61,914 nt of DNA, taken from Muribaculaceae bacterium (GTDB lineage Bacteria; Bacteroidota; Bacteroidia; Bacteroidales; Muribaculaceae). The translations under genes and the position numbers were made by a program. Of the stretch, positions 9,064-17,664 are shown piece after piece. The first letter of the stretch is position 1. Each line of letters begins with the position of its first letter. Below the pieces are notes generated by a model, which had not been told where the DNA came from, made no database searches, and saw only the letters and a list, made by a program, of their open reading frames with translations. The stretch spans positions 1-61,914 of the forward strand of contig JAIDUH010000029.1 of assembly GCA_029060285.1 (NCBI GenBank), written 5' to 3'.

Positions 9064-10584
9064 ATGAGTAGACTAAATTCACTACTACTTTTTCTCGTAA
9101 TGCTTTTGGCTTTGCCGGCATTTGGACAGAAATTGACAGTCCGCAACTTCGAGGATCGCCCGCAAGATATGGATGCGCAGAGCAACACTCTCGAAAAACG
9201 TGATCGTAACGGCAAAAGAGCCGCAATCATCAAGATTTATACGTCCCTGCCAAGCTCCGAACTCACTTTCGGTGGCTCCGGGCAAGGTTTCGCAGGTCAG
9301 GAACAGCATGGTCCCGGTCAGGTGTGGCTATACGTACCACGCGCCTCGCAGAAGGTGACCATCTCCCATCCGAAATATGACCCTCTGACATTCTATTATC
9401 CTTCCGACATCAAGGAAGGACGCGTATACTCAATGATCCTTTCTCCCGAAGGCAAGGAAGTCTCCCTCTCCGCATCTGCGCGCAACGCCGAGATTTGGAT
9501 TGACGGCGACAGCGTAGGCGTTAGCCCTATCACTACCTTTATTCCTTATGGCACCCATGCGGTCCGTGCGAAATTGGGCTCTCTGCTCTTCGACGATGAT
9601 ATCAACATCGAACGCGATGGACCCAATCAGTTCAGCCTCCAGATGGAAGACGAAAATCTCAAATATGGTGATGTTGTGGTCGACGTTGACGGTGGCGCTG
9701 AGCTCTGGTTTCAGGGTCGCCGCGAGGGCGTAGGGCAGTTTGCATCCCATCTCCGTGGCGACGACTATGTGATCGAGGCGCGAAAGAAAGACCATGAACC
9801 AGCCACCACGACTTTCCGTGTAGTCCCCGGACAGGTTACTCATGTCCAGGCAAACGCTCCGACTCCACACCTCGGATACCTTAAACTGGCTACCGAACCG
9901 GAGCACGGAGTGATTGTGACTCAGGCTGACACAATAATCGAGACCAATCCCGACATGCAGCTCCCAGTGGCAAACTATGAATGGACATTCTCTCGCCGTG
10001 GTTATAATCCGGTGACTCGCCGTTTCCACATCACTCGTGGCGAGACACTCGTCGACACCGTGATCCTTAAGAAAATCCAGTATGTGCCGAGCAACACCGT
10101 TTATGCATCCGTAGGATTTATGGCTGCTTCCAATATGGGTGTGGCTTTCACAATAGGAGGAATGATAAAGAGCATTGATCTCTCGGTTTCTTACAATCTC
10201 GGACTCGGAAAATCCAAAGAAGTCAACTGGTATAACGAGACCGACAATATCTTCGATCAGGCAGTGGCATACCGTGTAGATGAACTCGCAGCCCGTATCG
10301 GCTACGGACTCCGTTTTGCCGAGCGATTCGGTCTTACTCCGCAGGTAGGATTTCTGCAGCAGCGTCTCATTGCGAAGGATAAACCGGGCAATGGTTTCAC
10401 AGTCAATAATGTCTCGGTAGGTGCGCGCCTTACCTGGCATCCCGTGCCTCATCTCGGTATCTTCCTGACTCCCGAATACTGTATTCCTATCGGCGACAAG
10501 GGTGACATTGCCAACGTATGTAGCCTTGCCGGCATCACTCGTGGCGGCTTCCGCGGCTACATAGGACTTTCCGTAAATCTCTAA
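9064..10584 (+). CDS. Exported PEGA-domain protein with C-terminal barrel-like region
   Basis: This 506-residue protein has a clear Sec signal peptide (about residues 1-21, ending PAFGQ). Several PEGA-type segments follow, for example AEIWIDGDSVGVSPITTFIP around 145-165 and ELWFQGRREGVGQF around 215. PEGA modules are short beta-rich surface domains of unknown ligand. From about residue 345 to the end the sequence alternates polar and aromatic residues in glycine-rich strands and ends in GYIGLSVNL, which suggests an outer-membrane beta-barrel. It has its own -7 box and is followed 12 nt later by a BACON lipoprotein gene, so the two are probably co-transcribed. The exact function is unknown. 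Confidence 0.8.
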   Translation: MSRLNSLLLFLVMLLALPAFGQKLTVRNFEDRPQDMDAQSNTLEKRDRNGKRAAIIKIYTSLPSSELTFGGSGQGFAGQEQHGPGQVWLYVPRASQKVTISHPKYDPLTFYYPSDIKEGRVYSMILSPEGKEVSLSASARNAEIWIDGDSVGVSPITTFIPYGTHAVRAKLGSLLFDDDINIERDGPNQFSLQMEDENLKYGDVVVDVDGGAELWFQGRREGVGQFASHLRGDDYVIEARKKDHEPATTTFRVVPGQVTHVQANAPTPHLGYLKLATEPEHGVIVTQADTIIETNPDMQLPVANYEWTFSRRGYNPVTRRFHITRGETLVDTVILKKIQYVPSNTVYASVGFMAASNMGVAFTIGGMIKSIDLSVSYNLGLGKSKEVNWYNETDNIFDQAVAYRVDELAARIGYGLRFAERFGLTPQVGFLQQRLIAKDKPGNGFTVNNVSVGARLTWHPVPHLGIFLTPEYCIPIGDKGDIANVCSLAGITRGGFRGYIGLSVNL

Positions 10585-10596
10585 ATCCTACAGATT

Positions 10597-12057
10597 ATGA
10601 AACTATTCAATAAAATACGAACTGCAGGCGTTGCCCTCTTTGGCGGCATTGCCCTCCTTTCTGTTTCAGCAATTATATCCGGTTGTTCAGAAAATATCGA
10701 AAACGGACTTTACGCTGCCGATGATTCCAATATCGGCATTTCTATAGATGCTTTGGGGTTCCATAATGGTCTCCTTGATATAGGATCTGCTCAATCCTCT
10801 ACTGTGTTCACTGTCAGCAGTACCACCCGTTGGACCGTGGAAGTATCCAACTGTGAAGGCTCCTGGTGCCAGATCCTTTATGGTGAAGGCAATTCTGATG
10901 GGGCAGGGCATATCGGCGATGGAACATTCACTGTGGAGGCTGCCGCAAACCGTAGTGGCAATAGCCGCGAATGTACCGTCACTGTCTATGCCATTGAAAG
11001 CGATGGATCGCATATTTCCGGCAAGAGCGTGGAAATCAACGTGGTGCAAGACCGCCAGAGCATCCAGGTAGACTACGCCGGCGATGAAATATCCTATCAT
11101 GGCACCGGCAATGGTCCATATCCTGAGATTACAGTCAAGGCAAACCAGGCATGGGTGGCTTCTTCCTCTCACTCATGGGTGAAGATCATCCCCGGTCCGG
11201 AGATGGATGGCGATGAATACCGCCCCGAAGATGGCTCTGCCGAAGAAAAGTCCATCTCATTCCATATAAGCGTTGAGGCTAATCCGGGTACTTCCATGCG
11301 TTATGCGGAAGTCTCTATCAGTAGCCCGACTTCTGCGTTTACCCCGATTCGTCTTAACATCACCCAGACAGCATCCACCGAGACATTCTTCATTACTCCT
11401 ACACAGGTGCCTCAGGTAGCTTCCTATGGTGAGACAATAGAATTCCAGGTATATTCTCCGCGTGAGGCATGGACAGTGTCTGCAATTTCAGCCGGCGATT
11501 GGGTGACTCTCGACAAGACCTCCGGCGAGGCATCCGCTGACCCCGTCACAATACGCGCAAGCATAAGTGCAAACAATACCTCCGTAGCACGCCAGGCGAG
11601 CCTTGTCTTCACCCGCAGCGGTGAAATGGGCACCACGGTAGTGTACATCAACCAGAACGCCAGCGCCGACGCTCCGAATCCGGAGGAATCACCAAGAGTA
11701 AGTGGGGCTTGGATAGTTAGCGGTTGGACTCAGACTTGGGCACAGTTGAGAGCCTATTATGTCTCCCCATCGATTCCTGTAACGGGTTGCGGTGCATACG
11801 TGCAAAAGGTGTCTGATAGCAGTGATGTACGAAAGGTTGAAGGCAAGACTATCAACGATGGAATGATTATCGTTGACATAGAAGGTCTTGAACCGGATAC
11901 TGAATATGAGGCAAGGGCATACGTCAACTATGTGCAAGCGGGATTCACAATGGCCGCAGCTGGAACTTCCACCTTCTTCCGCACTCCGGATACCAACGGC
12001 GAACCTGGAACGGGCATACCCGGCGAAGACGACAACACCCCTCCCTCCACAAACTAA
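10597..12057 (+). CDS. BACON-domain surface lipoprotein
   Basis: This 486-residue lipoprotein has its lipobox at residues 27-30 (ISGC), with Cys30 as the lipidation site. Three BACON-like domains follow, each marked by a tryptophan-led strand: near Trp79 (WTVEVSNCEGSWC), Trp186 (WVASSSHSWVKI) and Trp292 (WTVSAISAGDWVTL). A fibronectin-III-like segment (GLEPDTEYEARAYV) and a Pro/Gly-rich tail end the protein. BACON domains are common in Bacteroidota glycan-binding and surface proteins. It lies 12 nt after the PEGA gene, with a hairpin just downstream. No catalytic domain is visible. Confidence 0.82.
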   Translation: MKLFNKIRTAGVALFGGIALLSVSAIISGCSENIENGLYAADDSNIGISIDALGFHNGLLDIGSAQSSTVFTVSSTTRWTVEVSNCEGSWCQILYGEGNSDGAGHIGDGTFTVEAAANRSGNSRECTVTVYAIESDGSHISGKSVEINVVQDRQSIQVDYAGDEISYHGTGNGPYPEITVKANQAWVASSSHSWVKIIPGPEMDGDEYRPEDGSAEEKSISFHISVEANPGTSMRYAEVSISSPTSAFTPIRLNITQTASTETFFITPTQVPQVASYGETIEFQVYSPREAWTVSAISAGDWVTLDKTSGEASADPVTIRASISANNTSVARQASLVFTRSGEMGTTVVYINQNASADAPNPEESPRVSGAWIVSGWTQTWAQLRAYYVSPSIPVTGCGAYVQKVSDSSDVRKVEGKTINDGMIIVDIEGLEPDTEYEARAYVNYVQAGFTMAAAGTSTFFRTPDTNGEPGTGIPGEDDNTPPSTN

Positions 12058-12100
12058 GTAACAGAGCATGCTCCGCATGCGCCCCCGCGCATCACAAAAA

Positions 12101-12120
12101 CCCCGGGCTTCTGTCCGGGG
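12101..12120 (-). terminator. CCCCGG/CCGGGG hairpin after the BACON gene
   Basis: The stem CCCCGG (12101-12106) pairs with CCGGGG (12115-12120). A run of five A precedes it, which reads as TTTTT after the hairpin on the minus strand. On the plus strand only a short A-rich stretch follows. It resembles the hairpin at 31737-31756 in both sequence and flanks. It could act as a boundary between the BACON gene and the BspA-like gene, but it does not look like a complete plus-strand terminator. Confidence 0.4.
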
Positions 12121-12142
12121 GCATACTTAAAAAACCATATAT

Positions 12143-15100
12143 ATGAAACATATAAAATCAATAATACTAACGCTCCTGACAGCCCTCCTCGCCCTGCCGT
12201 CATCCCTTAATGCGCAAGATTCAAATTCAACGCGAATTTTATTTGAGCAGAATTTTGAATCGATAACAAATGTAGAGGAGACCGGTTGGACATTCGGAGG
12301 ACAATCAATATCAATTGAGTCTGATGCTGTCGGAAAATTCATCGAGTTCTCACTCGGACAGAGTAATGGCCGCAGTGCCAATCTGACATGGGGCAAAGAA
12401 ATTTTCTTCGAGAATGGTAACTCTGATAAAAGCCTTCTTGTGGATGGTAAATATCAGATAAAGTATGATTTCTGCATAAAGCGGGGATCCACCAATCAGT
12501 ATAACAGTAGTATGACTGTCTTTACCAATCATATGCCTTATACCAATCAACCATATCGTAAACCTTGGAATCCCGCCGGATACTGGCAGAATTACATCTT
12601 TGATATGTCCCAGGTGGATGGAGAGTCTTTGGGATACGCTATAGATGGAGGCACACTAGAGAATCTATATGAATCGGGTGCAGAGTATTATGATATTGAT
12701 TATTCCGATCCTACAAGTTTAGAAGAAGGTATTTGGTATACAGTTACTCTAAATGTGAATGTAGTTACTCGTAATGTGGAATATAATGTTAAAAGTTATG
12801 ATGGTGTCATTATAAAACAAGGAATACGGACTGTGCCTCAAAATGATATTGAAGGAAATGCTATAAGTATGTATGCAGAAGGCTTGTTTTTGATGCTTGC
12901 ACGTTATCAGACAACTTTTGATATAGACAACATCATTATCAGCTGTAATGAAAGCCAGGACCAACCATCACTTTTGGTTGGAGATGACTTTGAATATAAT
13001 GGACTCAAATATACTATACTCGACTTAGACGCCAAGACATGTAAAACAAAGGATGGAGATGATCGTACACCGGGAAATAATTGTGAGGGTGAAATAATAA
13101 TTCCGTCATTCGTTTCAGATGGGACAAGTGATTGGGTAGTCACGGAAATTGGATACAGAAGTTTTATTGATTGTCATAATTTGACTTCAATTATCTTGCC
13201 GGAAACATTAATCACAATTCAAGAGGGCGCTTTTGAGGGATGTGGGATAACAAAAATATCTTTGCCAGAATCTCTTCAGGTGATTGGCCATAGTGCATTT
13301 CTGTCATCTCTGCTTACTACATTAGAATGTCCGAATAATTTAAAATTAATTGATAATTATGCATTTTGGGGTTGTACTGACCTTATTTCTATATTATTGC
13401 CGGCTTCCTTAGAAGAAATGGGCGATTGTACGTTCCATCATACGATTAATCTTAAATCAGTCACTTATCTGGCGAGTCATCCTAAGGCTTTTCCTGGTGG
13501 AATATTTGATACTGGACAAAATGAAAGCGATGTGTATAGTAATGGAACTCTTTATACTCCAAATGCTACTCTCGCATCTGTTCAGGAATTCGAACCGTGG
13601 AATAAATTTCAACATATCGTAGCAAAAAATGAAGAAAATATACCACCTCTTACGTCTGGAGATGATTTTAAATACGATGGAATATGGTATACTGTTCTTG
13701 ATGCAACTGACCATACATGTATTACAAAGTGTGGTATCAACCAAGATGGAAATATTAAGGGTGCAAACATGTGTTTGGGAAATATTACGATTCCATCTAT
13801 AGTTTCACAAGGAAATGACAATTATACTGTGGTTGGAATAGGTGACTATAGCTTTAGAGAGGCCGGCCTTAAGTCAATAAATTTCCCGGAAACATTGACC
13901 TCAATTGGAGAAGGCGCATTTTTTTGGTGCTCAAATTTGGAATCAGTAAAAATTCCAAGAAGTGTTAGTTCAATAAAAATGTTAACTTTCGGTTGGTGTA
14001 AAGCATTGACATCAATCGAACTCCCTGAGTCAATTACCTCTATTGAATATGCTGCATTTGAAGCTTGTACAGCTCTCACTTCAATAGTTATACCCAAAAG
14101 TGTTAGAGAGATTGGAGAAGGCATATTTGCTTCTTGTAAAAAAATAAGGGAGATTACTTATGATGCAAACATTCCAATTGCTGCAGATGAAAACATCTTC
14201 GAGATTGATGTTTATGAAAATGCTACCCTCAATATGCAGAATGCAACTCTTGCAGATATTAAGGCTACTTTACCATGGAATAAGTTTGTTAAGGTGGTGT
14301 CTAAAGATGGAACTGATGGCTTTGACTTTGAATACAAAGGAATTTGGTATACAGACCTTAATACGGATGTAAAGACATGCAAGACCAAAGATGGAAAGTT
14401 AGTTGATAGCATAGGCGCAGTTATTGCCGGTAATTTTGTTGAGGGCGATGTTTTCATACCAGCTATTGTGTCGGATGAAATTGATAATTTTTCAGTTACA
14501 GAAATTGGAGATTATTCCTTTTTTAATTGTTCAAATCTCACATCTATAGATATTCCCAATAGCGTAATTTCTATAGGAGAATTTGCCTTTGGTGGTTGCC
14601 AAAAACTGAGGATGGTGTCTTTTTCTGGTGAAATTCCAATTGTAGCAGAGCAAAACATATTCGATACTGAGATTTATGAAAATGCTATCCTCAATATGCC
14701 GAATGCCACTCTTTCAGTCATTGATGCTACTTATCCCTGGAATCTTTTTGATAAGGTCTTAGCAAAGGATGGAACAAAAGGTATGGACTTCGAATACGAA
14801 GGCATCTGGTATACAGTCATCAATAATGGGAAGTCTCTGATTGGTAAGGCTGACGGTAGCGTGCTGTGTGATAATCTCCTCTCAGGAAAAAGTGGATCTG
14901 GATTTGAACCTTGCCAAATTGTATCGGATGCCGAAAGAGGAAACGTATTTATGTGTGAAATCCTTCCGGATCCTGAAAATCTTTGGGATAGCCAATTCTT
15001 TATCAAGTCAAACGAGACTTTGAAAGCCGGTGATAATATCAGTGTATCTTTTATGTATAAATGTTCTGATGATCGAGAAATTCTCACACAAGCCCATGGT

Positions 15101-16975
15101 GAACCCGGTAATTATCATCACTGGGATTGTATCGGTACATTAAATGCCACTACTGAATGGCAGCATTATTCTTGGTCTGGCACTGTCACCCCTGAATGGG
15201 TCAATAATGAGGGCTTTATTTCTATAGCTTTCCTCTTGAGCAGTTCTTCTGCCGCAGCAACGTTCTATGTTGATGACGTAGTGTTTGAATTGGATCGCAA
15301 TGCTTGTAAGACCAAAGATCAATACTATGATCAAGAACATAATGCGTGGGTACCTGGAAACAACTGTTCAGGAAATCTCGTGATTCCCGAGACTGCATTC
15401 TATGAGCAGACGGAATATGCTGTTATTGAAATCGGTAACGGAAGCTTCAAAGGAAATTCCCTTTCTTCTGTCAGTCTCCCTGCTACTCTTGTGGCTGCAG
15501 GTGAAGAAGCTTTCAATGATTGTTCCGAAATTTCCGAAGTGATTTATGCTGCCTCTGCTCCTGTTGCTATGGTGGAGACAATGTTCCCGGAAGATGTATA
15601 TGCCAATGCTGTCCTCAATACTCCAAATGCAACTCTTGCAGCAGTAGATGCTACCGTGCCCTGGAACAAATTCAGGCACATTGTGGCAAGCGATGGATCT
15701 GTAGGTTTCGTAGAGTCTGGCGAAATATTCGATTTTATGGGTGGCATGTATCAAGTGCTCGATGCAGAAGCAATGGTTTGTAAGCTTGTTAATCACGTGA
15801 CGGTTGATGGGTCTCTTACAATTCCTGATAGGGCTCTTTACAATTCGATGGAATTCCAGATTCTGGAGATTGGAAACAAATGTTTTGCCGGCTTCTCAGA
15901 TCTAACTTCCATTTCACTTCCTTCTACAATAGGTGGGATTGAAAAGGACGTATTCGAAGGATGCGACAAACTTACATCTCTAATCTGGCGAGGTCGCCAA
16001 CAGATGCCGACCGACGTATATGAGTCTGTAGCCAACCCCAACCTCCTCGTCTATGTCGACGATGCCCAGTACGCTCCTGAAGGTCTCGACCACAACGTAG
16101 TGGCAAACGGCATCTGCCAAAAACTGGTGCTGACCCCAGGCTATCCGTTCACTCCGGTCAACGACTTCACCGCAAGGTCAAGCAGCATGACCAAGGATTT
16201 CACCCAGATCACGGGAACTGACGGCTGCTCCGGTTGGGAGACAATTGTCCTCCCATTCGATGTAGTCAAAGTCACATCACCCCAAGGCCATACCCTGTTG
16301 CCCTTCAACAAAGTCTCTGACGTCAACCGCCAACGTCCCTTCTGGCTCTACGAAGCAGACCCGACAGGGGAGTGGTTAGCCGCTGACAGCATTGCAGCAG
16401 GTGTGCCATACATAATCTCAATGCCAAATAACCCACGCTACAACCCGGCCTACAACATCTCGGGACCTGTGACCTTCTCAAACCCCAAACCACAGCTCAT
16501 CACAGCAGAAACCACCGCACCATACGTCTCCACGTGGACTTCCGGACGCGAATTCCGCTCACTGTGGTTACCTCTCGATGATAGCGAAGCTGCAAAAGCC
16601 ATGGGTCTCAACGTCGGCATCGACTATCTCACCGACAACGACGGCACACTCCTTCCCCCCGGCTCCGCATTCTATACAGGAATCACTCCCAAACCATTGG
16701 AAGCATACGTAGTCAGCAATGACAACGCCAGGGCATTCTGTATTTGGGGCTCACAGTCAGCAGTGCTCACGCTTCCCGACGAAGACGGCCTGAAGATAGC
16801 GCAAGAAGGCAACGTAGTAATGCTGAAGAGCAACGTAGACCGCACCGTAGAAATTTACTCCGCAGACGGCACACTACTCCGGAGGGTAGAACTCAAAGCC
16901 GCCGACCCAGTCTACGTCGAAGGTCTTCCCCAAGGCGTCTGCCTGATAGCCGGCCGCAAAATAATGCTCCGCTAA
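12143..16975 (+). CDS. Exported BspA-like leucine-rich repeat protein (1610 aa)
   Basis: The signal peptide (residues 1-25) is almost identical to that of the 4014-residue neighbour. A beta-rich, lectin-like N-terminal domain (about 29-272) is followed by BspA-type LRR_5 repeats organised in modules. Each module opens with DFEYxGIWYTV and CKTKDG signatures and usually closes with PNATL, PWNKF and an AKDG motif. Four to five modules are visible. Module 4 is interrupted around residues 890-1050 by a jelly-roll-like insert ending FYVDDVVFELD, resembling CBM4_9-type domains. The last 310 residues match the end of the larger neighbour and finish with a type IX-like sorting tail (VEIYSADGTLLRR to GRKIMLR). 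BspA-like proteins are surface adhesins in related bacteria. The ligand here is unknown. Base composition shifts from AT-rich to GC-rich near 15900. Confidence 0.85.
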   Translation: MKHIKSIILTLLTALLALPSSLNAQDSNSTRILFEQNFESITNVEETGWTFGGQSISIESDAVGKFIEFSLGQSNGRSANLTWGKEIFFENGNSDKSLLVDGKYQIKYDFCIKRGSTNQYNSSMTVFTNHMPYTNQPYRKPWNPAGYWQNYIFDMSQVDGESLGYAIDGGTLENLYESGAEYYDIDYSDPTSLEEGIWYTVTLNVNVVTRNVEYNVKSYDGVIIKQGIRTVPQNDIEGNAISMYAEGLFLMLARYQTTFDIDNIIISCNESQDQPSLLVGDDFEYNGLKYTILDLDAKTCKTKDGDDRTPGNNCEGEIIIPSFVSDGTSDWVVTEIGYRSFIDCHNLTSIILPETLITIQEGAFEGCGITKISLPESLQVIGHSAFLSSLLTTLECPNNLKLIDNYAFWGCTDLISILLPASLEEMGDCTFHHTINLKSVTYLASHPKAFPGGIFDTGQNESDVYSNGTLYTPNATLASVQEFEPWNKFQHIVAKNEENIPPLTSGDDFKYDGIWYTVLDATDHTCITKCGINQDGNIKGANMCLGNITIPSIVSQGNDNYTVVGIGDYSFREAGLKSINFPETLTSIGEGAFFWCSNLESVKIPRSVSSIKMLTFGWCKALTSIELPESITSIEYAAFEACTALTSIVIPKSVREIGEGIFASCKKIREITYDANIPIAADENIFEIDVYENATLNMQNATLADIKATLPWNKFVKVVSKDGTDGFDFEYKGIWYTDLNTDVKTCKTKDGKLVDSIGAVIAGNFVEGDVFIPAIVSDEIDNFSVTEIGDYSFFNCSNLTSIDIPNSVISIGEFAFGGCQKLRMVSFSGEIPIVAEQNIFDTEIYENAILNMPNATLSVIDATYPWNLFDKVLAKDGTKGMDFEYEGIWYTVINNGKSLIGKADGSVLCDNLLSGKSGSGFEPCQIVSDAERGNVFMCEILPDPENLWDSQFFIKSNETLKAGDNISVSFMYKCSDDREILTQAHGEPGNYHHWDCIGTLNATTEWQHYSWSGTVTPEWVNNEGFISIAFLLSSSSAAATFYVDDVVFELDRNACKTKDQYYDQEHNAWVPGNNCSGNLVIPETAFYEQTEYAVIEIGNGSFKGNSLSSVSLPATLVAAGEEAFNDCSEISEVIYAASAPVAMVETMFPEDVYANAVLNTPNATLAAVDATVPWNKFRHIVASDGSVGFVESGEIFDFMGGMYQVLDAEAMVCKLVNHVTVDGSLTIPDRALYNSMEFQILEIGNKCFAGFSDLTSISLPSTIGGIEKDVFEGCDKLTSLIWRGRQQMPTDVYESVANPNLLVYVDDAQYAPEGLDHNVVANGICQKLVLTPGYPFTPVNDFTARSSSMTKDFTQITGTDGCSGWETIVLPFDVVKVTSPQGHTLLPFNKVSDVNRQRPFWLYEADPTGEWLAADSIAAGVPYIISMPNNPRYNPAYNISGPVTFSNPKPQLITAETTAPYVSTWTSGREFRSLWLPLDDSEAAKAMGLNVGIDYLTDNDGTLLPPGSAFYTGITPKPLEAYVVSNDNARAFCIWGSQSAVLTLPDEDGLKIAQEGNVVMLKSNVDRTVEIYSADGTLLRRVELKAADPVYVEGLPQGVCLIAGRKIMLR

Positions 16976-17059
16976 AAACTCCCACAAATAAAAACCCACC
17001 CAACCCCAACAGAAGAGCCGCCTTCCCCCAACGAAGCCGGCTCTTCTATATTCTCATAA

Positions 17060-17147
17060 TTCATAGTTCAAAGTTCATAATTATAATTCATAGTTCAAAG
17101 TTCATAGTTATAATTCATCGTTCAAAGTTCATCGTTATAATTCATCG
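17060..17147. repeat. Heptamer array with a 27-nt higher-order unit
   Basis: Units of TTCATAG, TTCAAAG, TTCATAA/TTCATCG and a six-base TTATAA are arranged as a 7+7+7+6 block. The block occurs three times (17060-17086, 17087-17113, 17114-17140), followed by one more TTCATCG. The third block carries the same A-to-C change in its first and third units, so the block has evolved as a unit. It belongs to the same family as the array upstream of cls. Confidence 0.88.
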
Positions 17148-17180
17148 TGCATATTTGAGTCTCCTCCCTCCCCGAAGCAC

Positions 17181-17214
17181 ACGATGGTGGTGCGAACGCA
17201 GTGAGCACATCCCC
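17181..17214. repeat. Short interspersed repeat, copy 3
   Basis: This copy has the same core as 8831-8866 and 8906-8939 (GTGGTGCGAACGCAGTGAGC then ACATCCCC), over 8 kb away. It is again in non-coding DNA and next to pyrimidine-rich sequence. Confidence 0.8.
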
Positions 17215-17333
17215 CTCCTATAGATTGCAGCTTGTAGCCAGCATCCCGTTGATTTCCCTATATCTCTCCATCCAAAGCAAGTTTTGCCCTAACTTTTTTC
17301 CCCATAAATCCTCCAAATATCAAAAAAAATCAG

Positions 17334-17341
17334 TACCTTTG
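17334..17341 (+). promoter_or_regulatory. -7 box TACCTTTG upstream of the 4014-aa gene
   Basis: This is an exact TAnnTTTG match in an A-rich context (GTACCTTTGCATTTTATT), the same downstream bases as the 9000 box. There is no TTG at the expected -33 position. Transcription from here would give a leader of about 310 nt before the 4014-residue gene. Confidence 0.5.
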
Positions 17342-17418
17342 CATTTTATTGGCATTCTGAGCCCAAAATGCCAATAAAGCCAATCATTCAAACAAAAAAC
17401 AATAACATCTATCCACTA

Positions 17419-17529
17419 ATGAATATACTTATCTCATTATTGCTTTATATCGCAATGCTGATGGTTCTTTCAGCTTCATTTGCTCGAAAATCTCACCCCG
17501 AGGATTTCCTTCTCTGCCCCTCTGCATGA
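17419..17529 (+). CDS. Possible small hydrophobic peptide (36 aa)
   Basis: This short reading frame encodes MNILISLLLYIAMLMVLSAS followed by a polar tail, 78 nt after the -7 box. The first 22 residues look like a signal or membrane anchor. It could be a leader peptide for the giant gene or a chance frame. It overlaps one arm of the 9-bp inverted repeat (17488-17496), and the GCCTTTGCGTGAG stretch after it resembles a repeat fragment seen in many genomes. The evidence is weak. Confidence 0.25.
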   Translation: MNILISLLLYIAMLMVLSASFARKSHPEDFLLCPSA

Positions 17530-17664
17530 GCCCTTTGCGCCTTTGCGTGAGATTTAAAGTATTTACTAAATCAGAAACTTGAATCAAAAAACAAGCAAAA
17601 CTTGAATCAATATATAGTATAGTTCAAGCTTATATCCTGCTCATTCCAAGAAATTTTCCCATAC

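Larger units (their letters stand above)
16976..17664. other. Repeat-rich non-coding region between the two BspA-like genes
   Basis: This 689-nt gap holds a C-rich stretch and a weak inverted repeat (16998-17047), a heptamer array (17060-17147), the third interspersed repeat copy (17181-17214), a -7 box (17334-17341), a possible 36-codon reading frame (17419-17529) and a 9-bp inverted repeat (17488-17496 with 17547-17555). I see no larger gene and no RNA gene in it. Confidence 0.7.

Noticed and set aside
9430..10452. A 340-codon antisense frame over the PEGA gene.
   Set aside because: The sense gene has a signal peptide, a promoter box and downstream partners. The antisense translation has no domain features.
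17419..17529. The 36-codon frame as a confident gene.
   Set aside because: It is kept only as a low-confidence feature because its tail lies in repeat-like DNA and nothing beyond a hydrophobic start supports it.
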